A stretch of 64,000 nt of DNA from Macrolepiota albuminosa (GCA_027475525.1 JAMWFC010000049.1:559297-623296); one strand, 5' to 3'. Shown: positions 19,901 to 30,043, numbered from the stretch's first letter. The notes: generated from the sequence alone by a model not told the origin. Made by a program: numbers and translations.

Positions 19901-20872
19901 CTTGGGGATACAAAGCAATGGTGCAGCTTGCACCGCTGGTCGTGGTTCCCACCACTTCGCGTTTATGTATCTGTTCGTCTTTTCACGAAGTTGATCCTGA
20001 AGTGCTCGTGGGCAGCGAGGCAAATGATACTTGTACTGCTTGTTATCGTCAATGAGGTTGATCTCATGATTAACCTCCCGCCACGGAGGAAGCTCCTCCT
20101 TCGTTCCATTGACGATATCAGCGAACTCCCGTTGCCATTGCTGGCGCAATCGAGGAATATCCTCCTCTGTAAGGCTCAACGCCTTGCCTTTTCCTTTGAC
20201 TACGCGTGCTACACGCGGCTGAACCTTTGGCTCAAATCGCTCCCGTAAGGCACGTACGTGCTCTTCTATGAGATCTCCCGGGTTCAACCTTACAACGGGT
20301 TGTCTACCCCCCACTCTTGTCGCACTTAACGACGACTGCACGCTTCTCGCTTTCAGCGAAAGCCCATCCAGTACAATATCCACTGTTTCGGATATCTCAT
20401 CCTCTCGTGCATGACGGTACACTTCCCCCGTCTGGGTCGCCTGCCCCCGTCCCATGGTCTGCGTCACCATTGACGCCACCAATTCGTTCCACTCTCGTGG
20501 CATACGTGGGTCATACGCCCATTGCACTCCTGGCCGTGGCACTGGTCGATCTATTAGCGACCTAGTGCTACCCACAGTTCCCATCGTACTGTATACCTCG
20601 TCCTCGACGAGATCCTCCACCTTCACTCGAGAGCTAGTCGGCTGGCATTCCAGCGACTCCACCACGCGTTTACTACGCTCATTCTTGCACTGCGCAGCCT
20701 GTTTAGGCTTTCCATTGGTACACCCAGTCACATCCGGGTGCTTCCCCTTCTTCAGAGTTCCTTGGAACTCTTCCTCAGTCATCAGTATAGCCGGCGAATC
20801 AGCCGGCAGGCTTTTCGGTGGGGCCTGTTCGTCCTCCACCTCCTGTACAGTCGCTCTCCTGCGACCATCTAG
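16961..20872 (-). CDS. pol: A1 Pol: reverse transcriptase, RNase H, integrase, chromodomain
   Basis: Same frame as Gag-Pro, from which it is separated only by the TGA at 20873-20875. The longest downstream start is a GTG at 20839, so translation by readthrough is more likely than independent initiation. Counting from 20839 (1292 codons): an RT with ALDARQRNDNT and YLDD near residue 416; RNase H with DASKTGVGAMF near 570 and TDHKALEFF; integrase zinc finger HTVVGHFGT...CSTCELC near 865-905; an integrase core with DFIGPFPE near 931, SIVSDRDAKF near 990 and the E in QTDGQTERANR; C-terminal chromodomain FEVRWSLGDTTWEPL. Nothing is missing and no frame break is seen. Confidence 0.94.
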   Translation of the reverse strand, partial: LDGRRRATVQEVEDEQAPPKSLPADSPAILMTEEEFQGTLKKGKHPDVTGCTNGKPKQAAQCKNERSKRVVESLECQPTSSRVKVEDLVEDEVYSTMGTVGSTRSLIDRPVPRPGVQWAYDPRMPREWNELVASMVTQTMGRGQATQTGEVYRHAREDEISETVDIVLDGLSLKARSVQSSLSATRVGGRQPVVRLNPGDLIEEHVRALRERFEPKVQPRVARVVKGKGKALSLTEEDIPRLRQQWQREFADIVNGTKEELPPWREVNHEINLIDDNKQYKYHLPRCPRALQDQLREKTNRYINAKWWEPRPAVQAAPLLCIPKKDGTLRTALDARQRNDNTVKDVTPLPDQEVIREDVATAKYRSKIDLTDAYEQVRIREEDIPKTLFSSLMGTFVSNIMQIGDCNAPATFQRLMTSIFRDVIGKFMHVYLDDIFIFSDSIEEHEQHLRVVFERLRKASLYLKWKKCELYATSIDCLGHVIDEKGIHPDTDKLDRIREWRTPRTYNDIQRFVGLVNYIGNFLPDITAYTGPLMAMTQNGSPFHWRPLHQRCFEMIKRICAKTPVIRPIDPRIDEPIWLICDASKTGVGAMFGQGKTWQTCRPAGFMSRKFTAAQQNYAVHELETLAILEALLKWEDKLMGYKIHIITDHKALEFFKTQVHLSPRQRRWIDYMSRYQFDITYVKGELNKVADCLSRYFESDTRDDVHDAHDYVQADKRIDPEGEDLPLHRFHEIKEHRVELRAMRAQETRRSKRLHEQRETRDIEAQVLLEHEAPQIREETRQEVPTRGAEMTLQQALESQDHNPAPADLGNAQFRTRIQQGYKDDNLCVEILNNIQAHPRFKVEQQLIYLIRPAGSKVICIPRERSLITTILDQAHTVVGHFGTQKTLDYVRRWYWWPQMAKETSQFCSTCELCQQSKVSTLKPPGKLHSLPIPVKPWDSIGMDFIGPFPESKGFNYLWVVICRMTSMVHLIPVRTTMTASDLSWIYLNEIVRLHGLPSSIVSDRDAKFTSKWWKELHKLLGAKLLMSTSFHPQTDGQTERANRNIAQILRAFVRPDQKDWVDRCPLVEFAINASISETTGYSPFELNNGYMPSMIRELRTDEAIHVGVKQFARNALRNLADAHDAIIESRVWQTKHANSRRREEPEIEKGNLVYLSTKNLNLPKGRASKLCPKWIGPYKVLEAEPSTSNYVLELPHALQARRIVPKFHVSLLRPYMASSDALFPNRATPEPYDFGTGNDQEWFVDDLIGHRWTRGSLEFEVRWSLGDTTWEPLVNCKDLAAMDRYLELQGVKRPQQLAKRA

Positions 20873-20875
20873 TCA
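20869..20875 (-). promoter_or_regulatory. Gag-Pol stop readthrough site UGA-CUA-G
   Basis: The Gag frame ends AAC-TGA-CTA-GAT and the Pol frame is the same frame continuing after it. UGA followed by CUAG is the well-known high-readthrough context (reported for cryptic peroxisomal isoforms in fungi and for mammalian genes). A2 keeps TGA-CTA-G at the same place (62719-62725) although it is otherwise much diverged. Confidence 0.8.
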
Positions 20876-23800
20876 GTTGCGCTCATCACGCCGCTTTTCA
20901 GTTGCGCGATAGCGCCTCAAACGACCATCTGTATCGTTCAACACCACTTTCTCCGCCTTCAGAGGCGTACCATTCACAACGACCATGTCGTTCACGAAAT
21001 CCAGCGACACCTTGTTCTTACGCATGAACGGCGTACCGATAATCATGTCATAGCGATCAAAATTCGCTATATCCACGTATTCCTTCGTCGACGTTCCTGA
21101 CGTCTTTATTCTCACCTCCGCGCCAAACTGCACCATAGCGCGACTCCCCACAGTCCCCAGCTGGAGCATCAAAGGCTCCTCCAGTTCATGAACGCGAATC
21201 GCGTTGACGTGAGCAAACTGGGGCGTAATGCCCGTAGTGGTACTCCCGGAGTCCCACAACGTCCATGCCGGATGTCCATTGACATCAACATAAGTGACCA
21301 GGCACTCCTTCTCTTCGGGAGTGTAGCGCGGCCGCTGCAACTTATTAGTTGCCTTCTGCAGGGTGACGCGTCTCATTCGGACGCGCTGATCTCCCCGGCA
21401 CTCCGTCAGTGCAAACAGGTGTTCCTCCTCGTCATCACGAGCATAGTAGTCGCTGTCGTACACATCCACTGCGACGTATTCATCGCCATCAATCTGGACG
21501 CTCTCAGCGTCATCCACTTCCGACCCGTCAGCCTCTACTTGCGGCTCCTCCTCGATTTCATCGACGATTTCATCGTCCTCGTCGTCACTGACGACATCGC
21601 TCGGTGCCGCAGCCGTATGGGCCGCCCGGATGTGTGCCTTAGGAGGGGCGGGACACTCCTTAGCAAAGTGCCCGCTCCTGCCACAATTGTAGCACGCTGA
21701 GGGATCCCCGGCAGGCCTTCTCTGGCCCACTCCTTGAACTCCAGCGGTTTTACCCGCCATACGCGCTGCAGGCGCCACCACTCCTCTTGGTGCTACTTGA
21801 TTCTGACCCGAAGAGGGTCGAATGTCCTTTACTGGCAATTGTCCAACAGGTTTCGATCGAGGCCGTTGGCCTCCATGTATTGTCTTACGAACAACGAATC
21901 GCGGATTGCGATTATTCTCCATATCTGTCCGTTTGGCCAGGAAGGTTCCCACCTTCACTGCCTGACGGTTCACTGGTCCTCGGCGTGAACTACGCTGCTC
22001 ATAATGGTTTGCAGTCCGTGTCGACTGCTCGTAACGGATGGCATACGCCAAGAATTCGGTCACAGTATTGACCTCCGGAGACAAGTTATCGTCGCGTATC
22101 AACGCTCTCCTCATGTCTGCGGGTATTCCGTCCAGGAATGTCTCGCGGATAGTGTATTCGTCTGGATAGACGGCCATATTCTGTGCATGACCCACCAGGT
22201 CATCATAAAAGGTCTGGACGCCAGTCTTAGCGTCATACACTGCCTTTCTAAAGGCATCACGAGCTTCCTGCATCGTAGCAGCGTTGACGAATCGATTATA
22301 CAGTCCTATCAGGACCTCTTTAAATGTCCAGTGCGATTTGTCGCGATTAATGTGGAGAACATGGCGACGGAACCAATTCCGAGCCTCTCCTTCCATAAAT
22401 TCGTGGAGCACGAATATCCTTTCCTGGTCCATGTCGTCTCCACCATAGCAGCAGGCTGCGAGGTGGTAGCACACGTCCATGGCCCAGTCCTCCAGTTGAG
22501 AGAACCTATGTCCTCCAGCGTACGCACGTATGTGCTTACCATCGGATTTACGGGGGCTTACCCCAGCAGGAAACTTAAATCGGACTCCCAGGGAGTCATC
22601 CACCAGACGAGTGAGGCGGTCATGCATATGATCCATATGGATCCTGACCGCTTCATTCATTCCCGGCGTAGTTTCACGCAAATCATGAGGTGCGGGCATC
22701 GAGAATGCCCGGGGGCTGCGAAACAGGTGCTCATTGGCCACTCTTTCCGGCCGTGTGGTGGGCTGTTGCCTCACTTGTTGCTCTGCTGGTAATCCACCAG
22801 CCTGCCTGCCCCTGTCACGACGATTACTATCGTCCTGATCGTCATTCCTACGATCACGGTCTCCACCGTCGGGATTGCGACGATTTGGCTCCCTCCGTTC
22901 GTAGTGACCACTACTGTCGTCACTACCACCCGGATCTCTGTCCGGTTCAGCAGTCCGAGCCGCGAATTGTCGCCGCATGTCATCGACAGGCGTTACGCCC
23001 TCACGCCCTTCAAAGACTACCCCCTGGTCGTCAATGAACGACTCACCATGATCGCGCAAGTCCTGGTTGCGTATCCTTTGGTAATTGACGCGTTCATTCC
23101 AGTTGTCCACTAGGTGGACGCGTCGCACTACGCTTCGTGGTCGCGTTCGCTCCTCAAGAATGTGGACTTCGTCCACCTCCTCCTTGATTGTAACTTGCTT
23201 ACGAGGTGTTTTAACCTCCTGCACTGCAAGTGCTGCCTCTGGCTCTGCCGGAGTCGTCGTTACAGTCTCCACCTCAGACAATGCCTGCTGAGGCACTCCG
23301 CTAACAATGCGTTGACGGTTTGCGGCGTTCTGACGCCGAATGTAGTCTTGCTGAGACTCATTAGCCTGACGAGGCGCATTGAGCAATTCCATCGCGTCCG
23401 CGATTAGTGGCGCTCGCCTGCGCACACTCATCTCACATTCTACGGAGTCGGCTGGAGTAGCCGTTGAGACTGCTGACCCTCGCGCCGCTTTGCGCTTAAG
23501 GTATTCCACTACTTCGAGTTCGAAGATGCGCACAAACAATTCGATATATTCACTCGAATCTGCACGGGGTACATCGTGGCTCCTAGCGGCCAGCAACTGT
23601 AAGTGCTTCACTACATACAGCTGAAGACGCTTTCGCGTCGATTCCTTCACGACCGACGGATATCGGTCCAACACTAGCTGTAGCTGGATAGACAAGGTCG
23701 AATGTGACCTTTTGCTTTCCTCATCATCTGAGGACTCCAACTCGGACTCTAAGTCCATAACTCTCCTGAGGCCATCATGCCTCACTTGCGGCTGGTTGCC

Positions 23801-24373
23801 GGCCCGCCTGTGCAACTCTGGAATTCCAGGCGCTGGTGACGCCTTTTCCAACCCTACGACATTGTCGTCCTCCCGACTGACCACTATTGCTGGTCCTTGC
23901 TTCTGTCCTTGTGTCGTCAACGACGACGGTCCCGGTTCAGTGGCAGCGTTGGCCACATATTCCAAATGCCGTTCCATCGGTGCAGTCCGGAATGGGGTGC
24001 TATGCGCAAATGCGCTGCCTTGTACCATTTCCGAGTACTGGGTAACGTCCGGTTGACCCTCAGAAGGAGCTGAAGAGCTCTCGGGCAATACCGGGTACAT
24101 TAGTGAAGGCATTTGGCTCGCTGGCAGCGACACTCCTGAGACCGCAGATCTCTCTCCTGGTTTTCCACCAGGTCGTACAATGGACATCATCCGTGATACG
24201 GATAGCCCACCAGGCATTCCAAAGCTCGCGCTGACATCGCGAGGAGTCTTTTCATCCCGCTTTGGCGGAGGTTGGTATGCTGACGCAGATTGCGTCTTCA
24301 CAGCCGGAAGCACAGGTAAGTCACCTGCGTCTGCAGCTGGGAGCGGAGGATCCGGATCAAGAGAGCCAGTCAT
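20873..24373 (-). CDS. gag: A1 Gag-protease polyprotein
   Basis: 1166 codons from ATG 24371-24373 to TGA 20873-20875. A long low-complexity N-terminal region precedes a capsid-like part (EGEARNWFRRHVLH, LYNRFVNAATMQEARDAF). A CCHC zinc knuckle CYNCGRSGHFAKEC lies near residues 893-906. Then come an acidic linker and a retropepsin with DSGSTTTGIT near residue 1040 and MIIGTPFM downstream. Gag builds the particle, the knuckle binds RNA, and the protease cleaves the polyproteins. The protease lies before the UGA, so it is made at Gag level. That differs from elements that couple the protease to Pol. Confidence 0.93.
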   Translation of the reverse strand: MTGSLDPDPPLPAADAGDLPVLPAVKTQSASAYQPPPKRDEKTPRDVSASFGMPGGLSVSRMMSIVRPGGKPGERSAVSGVSLPASQMPSLMYPVLPESSSAPSEGQPDVTQYSEMVQGSAFAHSTPFRTAPMERHLEYVANAATEPGPSSLTTQGQKQGPAIVVSREDDNVVGLEKASPAPGIPELHRRAGNQPQVRHDGLRRVMDLESELESSDDEESKRSHSTLSIQLQLVLDRYPSVVKESTRKRLQLYVVKHLQLLAARSHDVPRADSSEYIELFVRIFELEVVEYLKRKAARGSAVSTATPADSVECEMSVRRRAPLIADAMELLNAPRQANESQQDYIRRQNAANRQRIVSGVPQQALSEVETVTTTPAEPEAALAVQEVKTPRKQVTIKEEVDEVHILEERTRPRSVVRRVHLVDNWNERVNYQRIRNQDLRDHGESFIDDQGVVFEGREGVTPVDDMRRQFAARTAEPDRDPGGSDDSSGHYERREPNRRNPDGGDRDRRNDDQDDSNRRDRGRQAGGLPAEQQVRQQPTTRPERVANEHLFRSPRAFSMPAPHDLRETTPGMNEAVRIHMDHMHDRLTRLVDDSLGVRFKFPAGVSPRKSDGKHIRAYAGGHRFSQLEDWAMDVCYHLAACCYGGDDMDQERIFVLHEFMEGEARNWFRRHVLHINRDKSHWTFKEVLIGLYNRFVNAATMQEARDAFRKAVYDAKTGVQTFYDDLVGHAQNMAVYPDEYTIRETFLDGIPADMRRALIRDDNLSPEVNTVTEFLAYAIRYEQSTRTANHYEQRSSRRGPVNRQAVKVGTFLAKRTDMENNRNPRFVVRKTIHGGQRPRSKPVGQLPVKDIRPSSGQNQVAPRGVVAPAARMAGKTAGVQGVGQRRPAGDPSACYNCGRSGHFAKECPAPPKAHIRAAHTAAAPSDVVSDDEDDEIVDEIEEEPQVEADGSEVDDAESVQIDGDEYVAVDVYDSDYYARDDEEEHLFALTECRGDQRVRMRRVTLQKATNKLQRPRYTPEEKECLVTYVDVNGHPAWTLWDSGSTTTGITPQFAHVNAIRVHELEEPLMLQLGTVGSRAMVQFGAEVRIKTSGTSTKEYVDIANFDRYDMIIGTPFMRKNKVSLDFVNDMVVVNGTPLKAEKVVLNDTDGRLRRYRATEKRRDERN

Positions 24374-24484
24374 GGAAGTACGTTTTCAGCGTGATGCCAA
24401 CAGAGAATCGAAAGGTTTTGATGAGAGTTGCCTAGTCGGTGACAAGCCCAGAGTCTAAAGCCGATAGCAGAAGATTTAAAAAAA
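24374..24484 (-). other. A1 leader between 5' LTR and gag
   Basis: 111 bp of untranslated leader. Directly after the LTR the minus strand reads a T run followed by aaatcttctgctatcgg. I cannot match a tRNA 3' end with confidence, so the primer binding site is unassigned. Confidence 0.5.
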
Positions 24485-24660
24485 TGTAACCTGCGGTTAC
24501 TAGCTAGAACTATCTGTGTATTTCACACAGTGCTAAATCAGACCGCAATATCGGATTTGACTAGTACTTAGTGCGAAAACAAGATGTTATCTTACGTAAT
24601 ACTCTACTAAAGGATTATAGCGTCGTTGACGCTGATGGTAAGACGGATGACTCTGTTACA
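24485..24660 (-). repeat. A1 5' LTR (176 bp)
   Basis: Identical by eye over 176 bp to the LTR at 13212-13387, TGTAAC...GTTACA. The transcript would start here and run toward lower coordinates. Followed by the CCCAC target duplication at 24661-24665. Confidence 0.93.
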
Positions 24661-25200
24661 CCCACACAGGCTAGGCACATCAATAGCAGGCTCGGCATTG
24701 GCTCTAAAAACCTTGCTGCACTGGTTCCAAACTTGGCACACACAATTTATCCACTTTAAGCCATTCCTGACAGCCACACATGGTAAGTGACATACCCAAT
24801 CAGTAATAGAGCCGGTGGCAGCAGAAATGACAAGTAACAGTGGGCATCATGCTATCAGCAAGCATTGACAGATAGCATCACTCAGGAAGCACGTGATACC
24901 ACTAGCTAGCGGCAGCACTTATGAGTTAGAATAATGGTATTTTCCCATGACTGATAGCTTGGTGTTTCATCTTGGCACCTGGCACCTTCTCGTTACTTGG
25001 ACAGACAGTGTTCTCATTAACTTCTCAGTATTTAGGTTAATGCATAGCAACTACTTACATTCTTTCCAGTTTGCTGCTTCTTGGTGACGCTTAGCCACTT
25101 AGCAACAGTAAATTCATTTTCACTATAAATATTTACCATTGTCATTAGTTAAAGCAGAACAGAGTATCCCACTTTACACCCCTCAGTTCATCCTACAGTT
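24661..25200 (+). repeat. LTR-like repeat T3, split by A1
   Basis: Continues the T repeat whose first bases are at 13190-13211. After removing A1 the sequence runs tgataggatcccac-acaggctagg and stays colinear with the inverted copy T1. Ends in an actataaatatt TATA-like box near 25120 and aacagagta near 25155. Many differences from T1 are C to T or G to A at CpG. Confidence 0.65.
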
Positions 25201-25816
25201 CAGATTTCTTTTGAGCTGACTAAGTTCATAGTCACCAATTGTCTGAACATTCTTAGCCTGCTTGCCGCAGTTACACTTATAGAACCTATGCACCTTGCAC
25301 TTACAGCAAGCATTATGCAACTTAGTTGTTGCTAAGCCTCTAGCTTCCTTCCTGCATTCTCTTCCTGCATTTAACTGTGTTCATCTTCCTACCCTTTTAG
25401 GCACACTTTGTTGTTGGCACACTCTCCTTACCACATTTCCTTGCCAACTATCGTTACTGATTTTCACCAAAACCTGCCATTTAACTCTTTTTCTGACTTG
25501 TTCTCTGGGAACTGCCTGGGACTCCCTCAATCTTAGCATGCTCAACGCATTGTTACACAGGTCAGTAGCCATAAATCATATTTGCTACTGATTTACTTTT
25601 GGGCATCATCACCGTAACTTCTAGTAAGGCCTCACAATATTATAACTTCTCTTGCATTCAGATGGTATCTTTCAAAGATCAATCCTAAGATTCAGAACCT
25701 ACAATAGTATAAGCCATCTGAGTAGGCCAATGACAGTTCTGCCACCTGCCAGTTTAAGCCGATGATAAGCAGCTAATCAAATCAACCTTACTCCGACCTC
25801 AACAGCCATGCAAATC
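25201..25816 (+). mobile_element. Decayed internal part of T element, copy 1
   Basis: No intact ORF. 25270-25610 is related to 26390-26690 (caccttgca, ggcag/cagcaagcatta, gttctctggga/atctctggga, catgctcaa/catgcccaa, ttgctactgatt/ttgttactgatt) and, inverted, to 1-249. A broken leader or gag-proximal segment. Confidence 0.5.
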
Positions 25817-26345
25817 TGTCAGGAGACTCCTCATTTCTTCCTTCTTTCACTCCTTATTCCTTCACTCTCCTTTCATTTATTTTCTTATTTTTTCTATCAT
25901 TCTCTTATTTTGCTGTTTTTATTCTCTCAACACTACCTGTTATATTATTTTCAACCTTTGAGATGCTCTGGTTCTTGAGCTATCATTCAGACAAGTGTAG
26001 GCCCTTCAGCACTGCTTCCAGACTGCTTATATAAGCTGAAGTTTGCCTTTCTGACTTCTAAAGTTTGGAGTTTGCCTGCCTTGTTTGCACAGTTGTTTAG
26101 TTAGTCAATTTTCAAGTTTTTAAGGTTTTGTTGTACTATATAGTTGTTTTTTATGCTTCAGAAGCCTCAGAAGCATTCAACCTAGCATAGGGAATCCCTA
26201 GACTTGTTTTCTTTGGATCTCTCTCTGCCAGGTGAGTAGTTATTATGATATTGTCAGTACATACTCTAATACACTTTGAATCTTTCTCTGCCAGCTGTGT
26301 GACTGAGCCACAGTCTCTAGAGATTGCCTTTATACAACCCATTTC
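25817..26345 (+). repeat. LTR E1, inverted partner of 28200-28723
   Basis: Starts TGTCAGGAGACTCC and matches the reverse complement of 28200-28723 throughout (shared cttccttctttc, agactgcttata/taagcagtct, gcctcagaagcat/atgcttctgaggc and a gtcacacagctggc core). It appears to be a solo or relic LTR of the same family as the minus-strand pol relic at 28960-29870. Confidence 0.65.
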
Positions 26346-26389
26346 TAGATTTTGTTTATAGTCAGCAATGTCGAAGTAATTGGCAGTTG

Positions 26390-26720
26390 TAGACTATTGC
26401 TATCCAATGGAACCTTTGCACCTTGCATCTATGGCAGGCATTAATGTCGCTTAGATCTTGCTAAGCTTTCTATGTCCTTGCTGCTTACCTTGCTGCACTC
26501 AACTTACTATTCATTCCACAGGCGCCTCCTATCCTTAGTGCTTGACACTTGCCAACTCTCTTTCTGATTTTATATTATTTTACAGACGTGATCTCTGGGA
26601 CCTGCCCAGGACTCCTCTTAACACATTAAGCATGCCCAATGTAAGCTTTTGGCTTGGTAACATTATTCATATATTTGTTACTGATTAAGCTTAGGATGTC
26701 ATCAAATTGGAGCCTACCAT
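26390..26720 (+). mobile_element. Decayed internal part of T element, copy 2
   Basis: Diverged duplicate of 25270-25610, no ORF. It lies between LTR E1 and the gag relic. Confidence 0.45.
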
Positions 26721-27179
26721 AAGGGAACTTTAAGGCAGAATTCTGCCAGAAACCTGTCTCCAGCATAAGTGCCATCTGCTATAGCAGTCGGCAAAGAGCA
26801 TTCTTCCTTTTTGCCTGTCTCCATCTACTCCTTACTTTCAGGTGCCTTACCATGCCACATTCTAGAGCAGGAACTACAAAATGCCAAGGACAAGCTTACT
26901 GTAGGCGACATTCCTGATATCTTCCCACATTCCTTAGAATACAACCTTAGCACTGACAATTTCTTAGCATCTCCACTTGCCGCCATACAATTGTTTACTT
27001 TTCTGATGCTATTAACTCCTCTTTTTCAGCTCTTCATTTCCTGCAACCTATTGCCAAGACTTAGAACTACTTCCCCACCTCTGCTAACTGAGCTCAGCAC
27101 CACAGTTGCTATAGAACAACTTGTTTAGCGCATGCTGCTGCACACTCACTTTTTAGCACCTAAATAGGATAAATCCAAG

Positions 27180-28030
27180 CCATGAAAACTCTCCCATTAT
27201 TTTAAAGAATTAGAGTATTTATTCAGAGATTGCAGAGTTACAGATTACACACAAATGAAGGAATACGTGGCACAATATATATTTTATGACATGGCAGAGA
27301 CATGAACAGGTCTTTCTAAGTTTGCTGCATTTGTTCCTGATGTCCAACCAGCTCAAGCTCAAGGTGCCTCATATGAAAGTTGGAAAACAGCAGTTATACA
27401 ATTATACCTTGATGCTGAAGAAGCTATCCAATACATAGTAAATGAGTTATAGAAATTGGTTTAGGAATCATTTGACAATGGCATGTATTCTCTTGATGCA
27501 TTTTCTATGTATTACCAGAAATTTCAAAAAGATTGCTAGGTGGCTTCTGCAAAATGGCAAGTTTTACATTAACGAGAAGCATTACCTATTTCAACAGGGC
27601 ATTCTGACTTTGCTTTGGACATATTGCTTATTGCCTAGAGATTGTCCAACCAACACACTACTCAGAGGAGCCATATAACAATGCCAATATCTTCAAAGCA
27701 GGCAAATGGGTTCTCAAAGATATGGACACTGGCATTGGCATGCAGTGCACTAAGACAGGCCCACCTCCTGAAAAAACCAATGATATTATTCCTATTTCAC
27801 CTCCTGTTGCCAACTTTGTTAAGAAAGAAAATCTGAATGCTGCTATTACTGCTGCTGTCACTTCTGCTATGACATGAATTGAAACTATAATCATTACCAA
27901 TTTCACTGCTAACTGACCCGCTAATGCACCCACACCTGGCCCTTGCCACTTTTGTGGGGAAATTGGCTACACAATAACTAGAGGACACTGTGCCACCCTA
28001 GAAAATTATATTTGGCAAGAAAGAATTTGA
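27180..28030 (+). pseudogene. Ty3-type gag relic with zinc knuckle
   Basis: Frame-broken coding relic. One frame at 27200-27430 reads YFEELEYLFRDCRVTDYTQM and further gag-like sequence with stops. Near 27940-28020 a knuckle-like CHFCGEIGYTITRGHC is followed by ENYIWQE, as in basidiomycete Ty3 gags. Several stops and shifts; no function expected. Confidence 0.6.
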
Positions 28031-28199
28031 AGGGCTATTGACAAAAAGATAGTCCTAACTACTGGTGCTACTATTCCCAACTATCCAGACAAGAAGTCCT
28101 TCCAGGAGTGAGTTGATGGCATAGGCACAACCCAGGGCAAATAGTTACAGGCACACTTTCTGGCAACACTAACTCAGACCCAGAACAGGTGACTCAACA

Positions 28200-28723
28200 G
28201 CAAATGATTCACAAAGTTTTTGTAAGGGCAACCTCTAGAGGCTGTGGCTCAGTCACACAGCTGGCAGAGGGAGATCCAAAGTGTATTAGAATATATACTG
28301 ACAATATCATGATAGCTACTCACCTGGCAGAGGAAGATCTAAAGAGAGCAAGTCTAGGGATTCTCTATGCCAGGTTGGATGCTTCTGAGGCCTCTGAAGC
28401 ATGGGAAACAATGAACAGTACAATAAAACCTTAAAAACTCAAAAATTGCCTGCACAAACAATTGCACAAATAAAAAGCAAACTTTGGCAAACTCTGGCTT
28501 ATGTAAGCAGTCTGGAAGCACTGCTGGGGGGCCCACACTTGTCTGAATAGTAGCTAAAGAACCAGAGTATCTTAAGGGCTGAGAATAGTGCTAACAGATA
28601 GTGTTGAAAGAATAGAAACAGTGAAATAAAATAATGTCAGAAGAAATAAGAGAATGAATGAAAGGAGAGTGAAGAGATAAAGAATGAAAGAAGGAAGAAA
28701 TGAGGAGTCTCCTGACATCACTT
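28200..28723 (-). repeat. LTR D1 of a decayed Ty3 element
   Basis: Reverse complement of E1 (25817-26345). On the minus strand it starts TGTCAGGAGACTCC at 28723 and lies just downstream of the pol relic, the place expected for a 3' LTR. Confidence 0.65.
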
Positions 28724-28959
28724 TCCCCCTCTAGAGCATGGCATCTTGATGTGCTGGATAGAAGTAGTTCTAGATGGCCTAGTCTATCTTGGAAAGAGAA
28801 TAGAGGCCTCTGATTGCCTGGGGAGCATTGGGATGCTGTTTATAGAATTCCTGGACCAAGGCAGGGGCATGGACATTCTTTTGTGGCTCTCAGGAGATGT
28901 CTTTGATTTTATAGCCCTTTCACTTAATCTTGAACTGAAGCTTGTTTTGAAAGAGTCAG

Positions 28960-29870
28960 CTATCTAAGATCTGTTCCACTTCGTACTCTTGCTTGTTGTC
29001 TACCAGAACTGGAGGAGGGGGTGGCTGTAGACGTTGGCCTGGAATTGGATCCTCTGGTGCAGGAGAGAGCTTCACCACATTGAAGACTGGATGGAGTCAA
29101 CTCATTCTACTAGACAGCTTAAGTTGATAGGCTAGTGGGCCTACCTGCCTTACTATAGGAAAGAGTCCCAGATGACAATGAAAGAGCTTCTGAGAAGGCT
29201 GAGTAATAGCAATGTCAGAGGCATCCAGATAGACTTGATCTCCAGGCTTGTACTTGGGGGCTAGAGTTCATCCACGATTGTAGTAGTGGGCCATGTCATC
29301 CTTTGTCTTATCTAAGGCAGCCTTGGCTTCCTTCTGGGCTGCTTTTATCCGATCTAAGAACTCATTGACAGCTTCATTCTCTGAAGGTCATTTACAAGGC
29401 TCAAATCTTATCAAAGGGTGTCAATCAGTATCTAGAAGGAAGGGAGACATCTGGGTAGCAGCATGTACATGGTTGTTGTACTGAAACTCTGCCTCTGGTA
29501 ATAGGTCAACCCAGTCATCCTATCATTCATTGCAAAAGAGCTGGAGGTACTGTTCTAGCTCTTGGTTGACATGCTTGGTCTGGCCATCAGACTGGGGGTG
29601 GTAGGCCGTGAAAGTGTGGAGTTTGACATGGAGGAGACGATACAGTTTTCTGGTAAACTCAGCCACAAACTGAGGTCCATGGTCTGAGACATAGGCATCT
29701 GACAACCCATGGAGTTTCCAGACATGCTTCTAATACAGATTAGCAGTGCCTATGGCAGAGCAAGTGGTGTGTGTTGGAATGAAATGAGCATGCTTGCCAC
29801 AGAGATCTATTACCACTGCTCTAGCTGACACAAATCAGGAAGACGTTGCTCAACCACAAAGGTCCACATG
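28960..29870 (-). pseudogene. Ty3 integrase and C-terminal pol relic
   Basis: Minus-strand fragment. 29705-29523 is an open stretch with VSDHGPQFVAEF, TAYHPQSDGQTKHVNQELEQ (integrase core with the D and E-flanking motif). Toward 28960 the frame reads [19 protein letters not shown] and [16 protein letters not shown], the segment that precedes a chromodomain. Frame breaks and missing RT show it is a relic. Confidence 0.8.
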
Positions 29871-30043
29871 CATTCAATGACCAACAGAGAAGGTAATCAA
29901 AGAATGAAACTGACAGCCAACAAGACTGAAGAGAGTAGTGGAGGAATCACAAGAAAGTGGAATGAGACTAAAGGAGCAAAAAGCAAAGAGAAAAGCAGAA
30001 GCACAGGAGGGACCGTCAGCAGGGGGAAGGTAATGCAGAGAAA

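Larger units (their letters stand above)
13212..24660 (-). mobile_element. A1: young Ty3-type LTR retrotransposon
   Basis: Complete element read on the minus strand, 11,449 bp, bounded by identical 176-bp LTRs (TGTAAC...GTTACA) and a CCCAC target duplication. Order from 5': LTR, Gag-protease (24373-20873), RT-RNase H-integrase-chromodomain (ends 16961), large third ORF (16733-13800), purine tract, LTR. All three ORFs are uninterrupted apart from the single in-frame UGA between gag and pol. Identical LTRs and intact ORFs argue for a recent, possibly still active, insertion. Confidence 0.93.
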
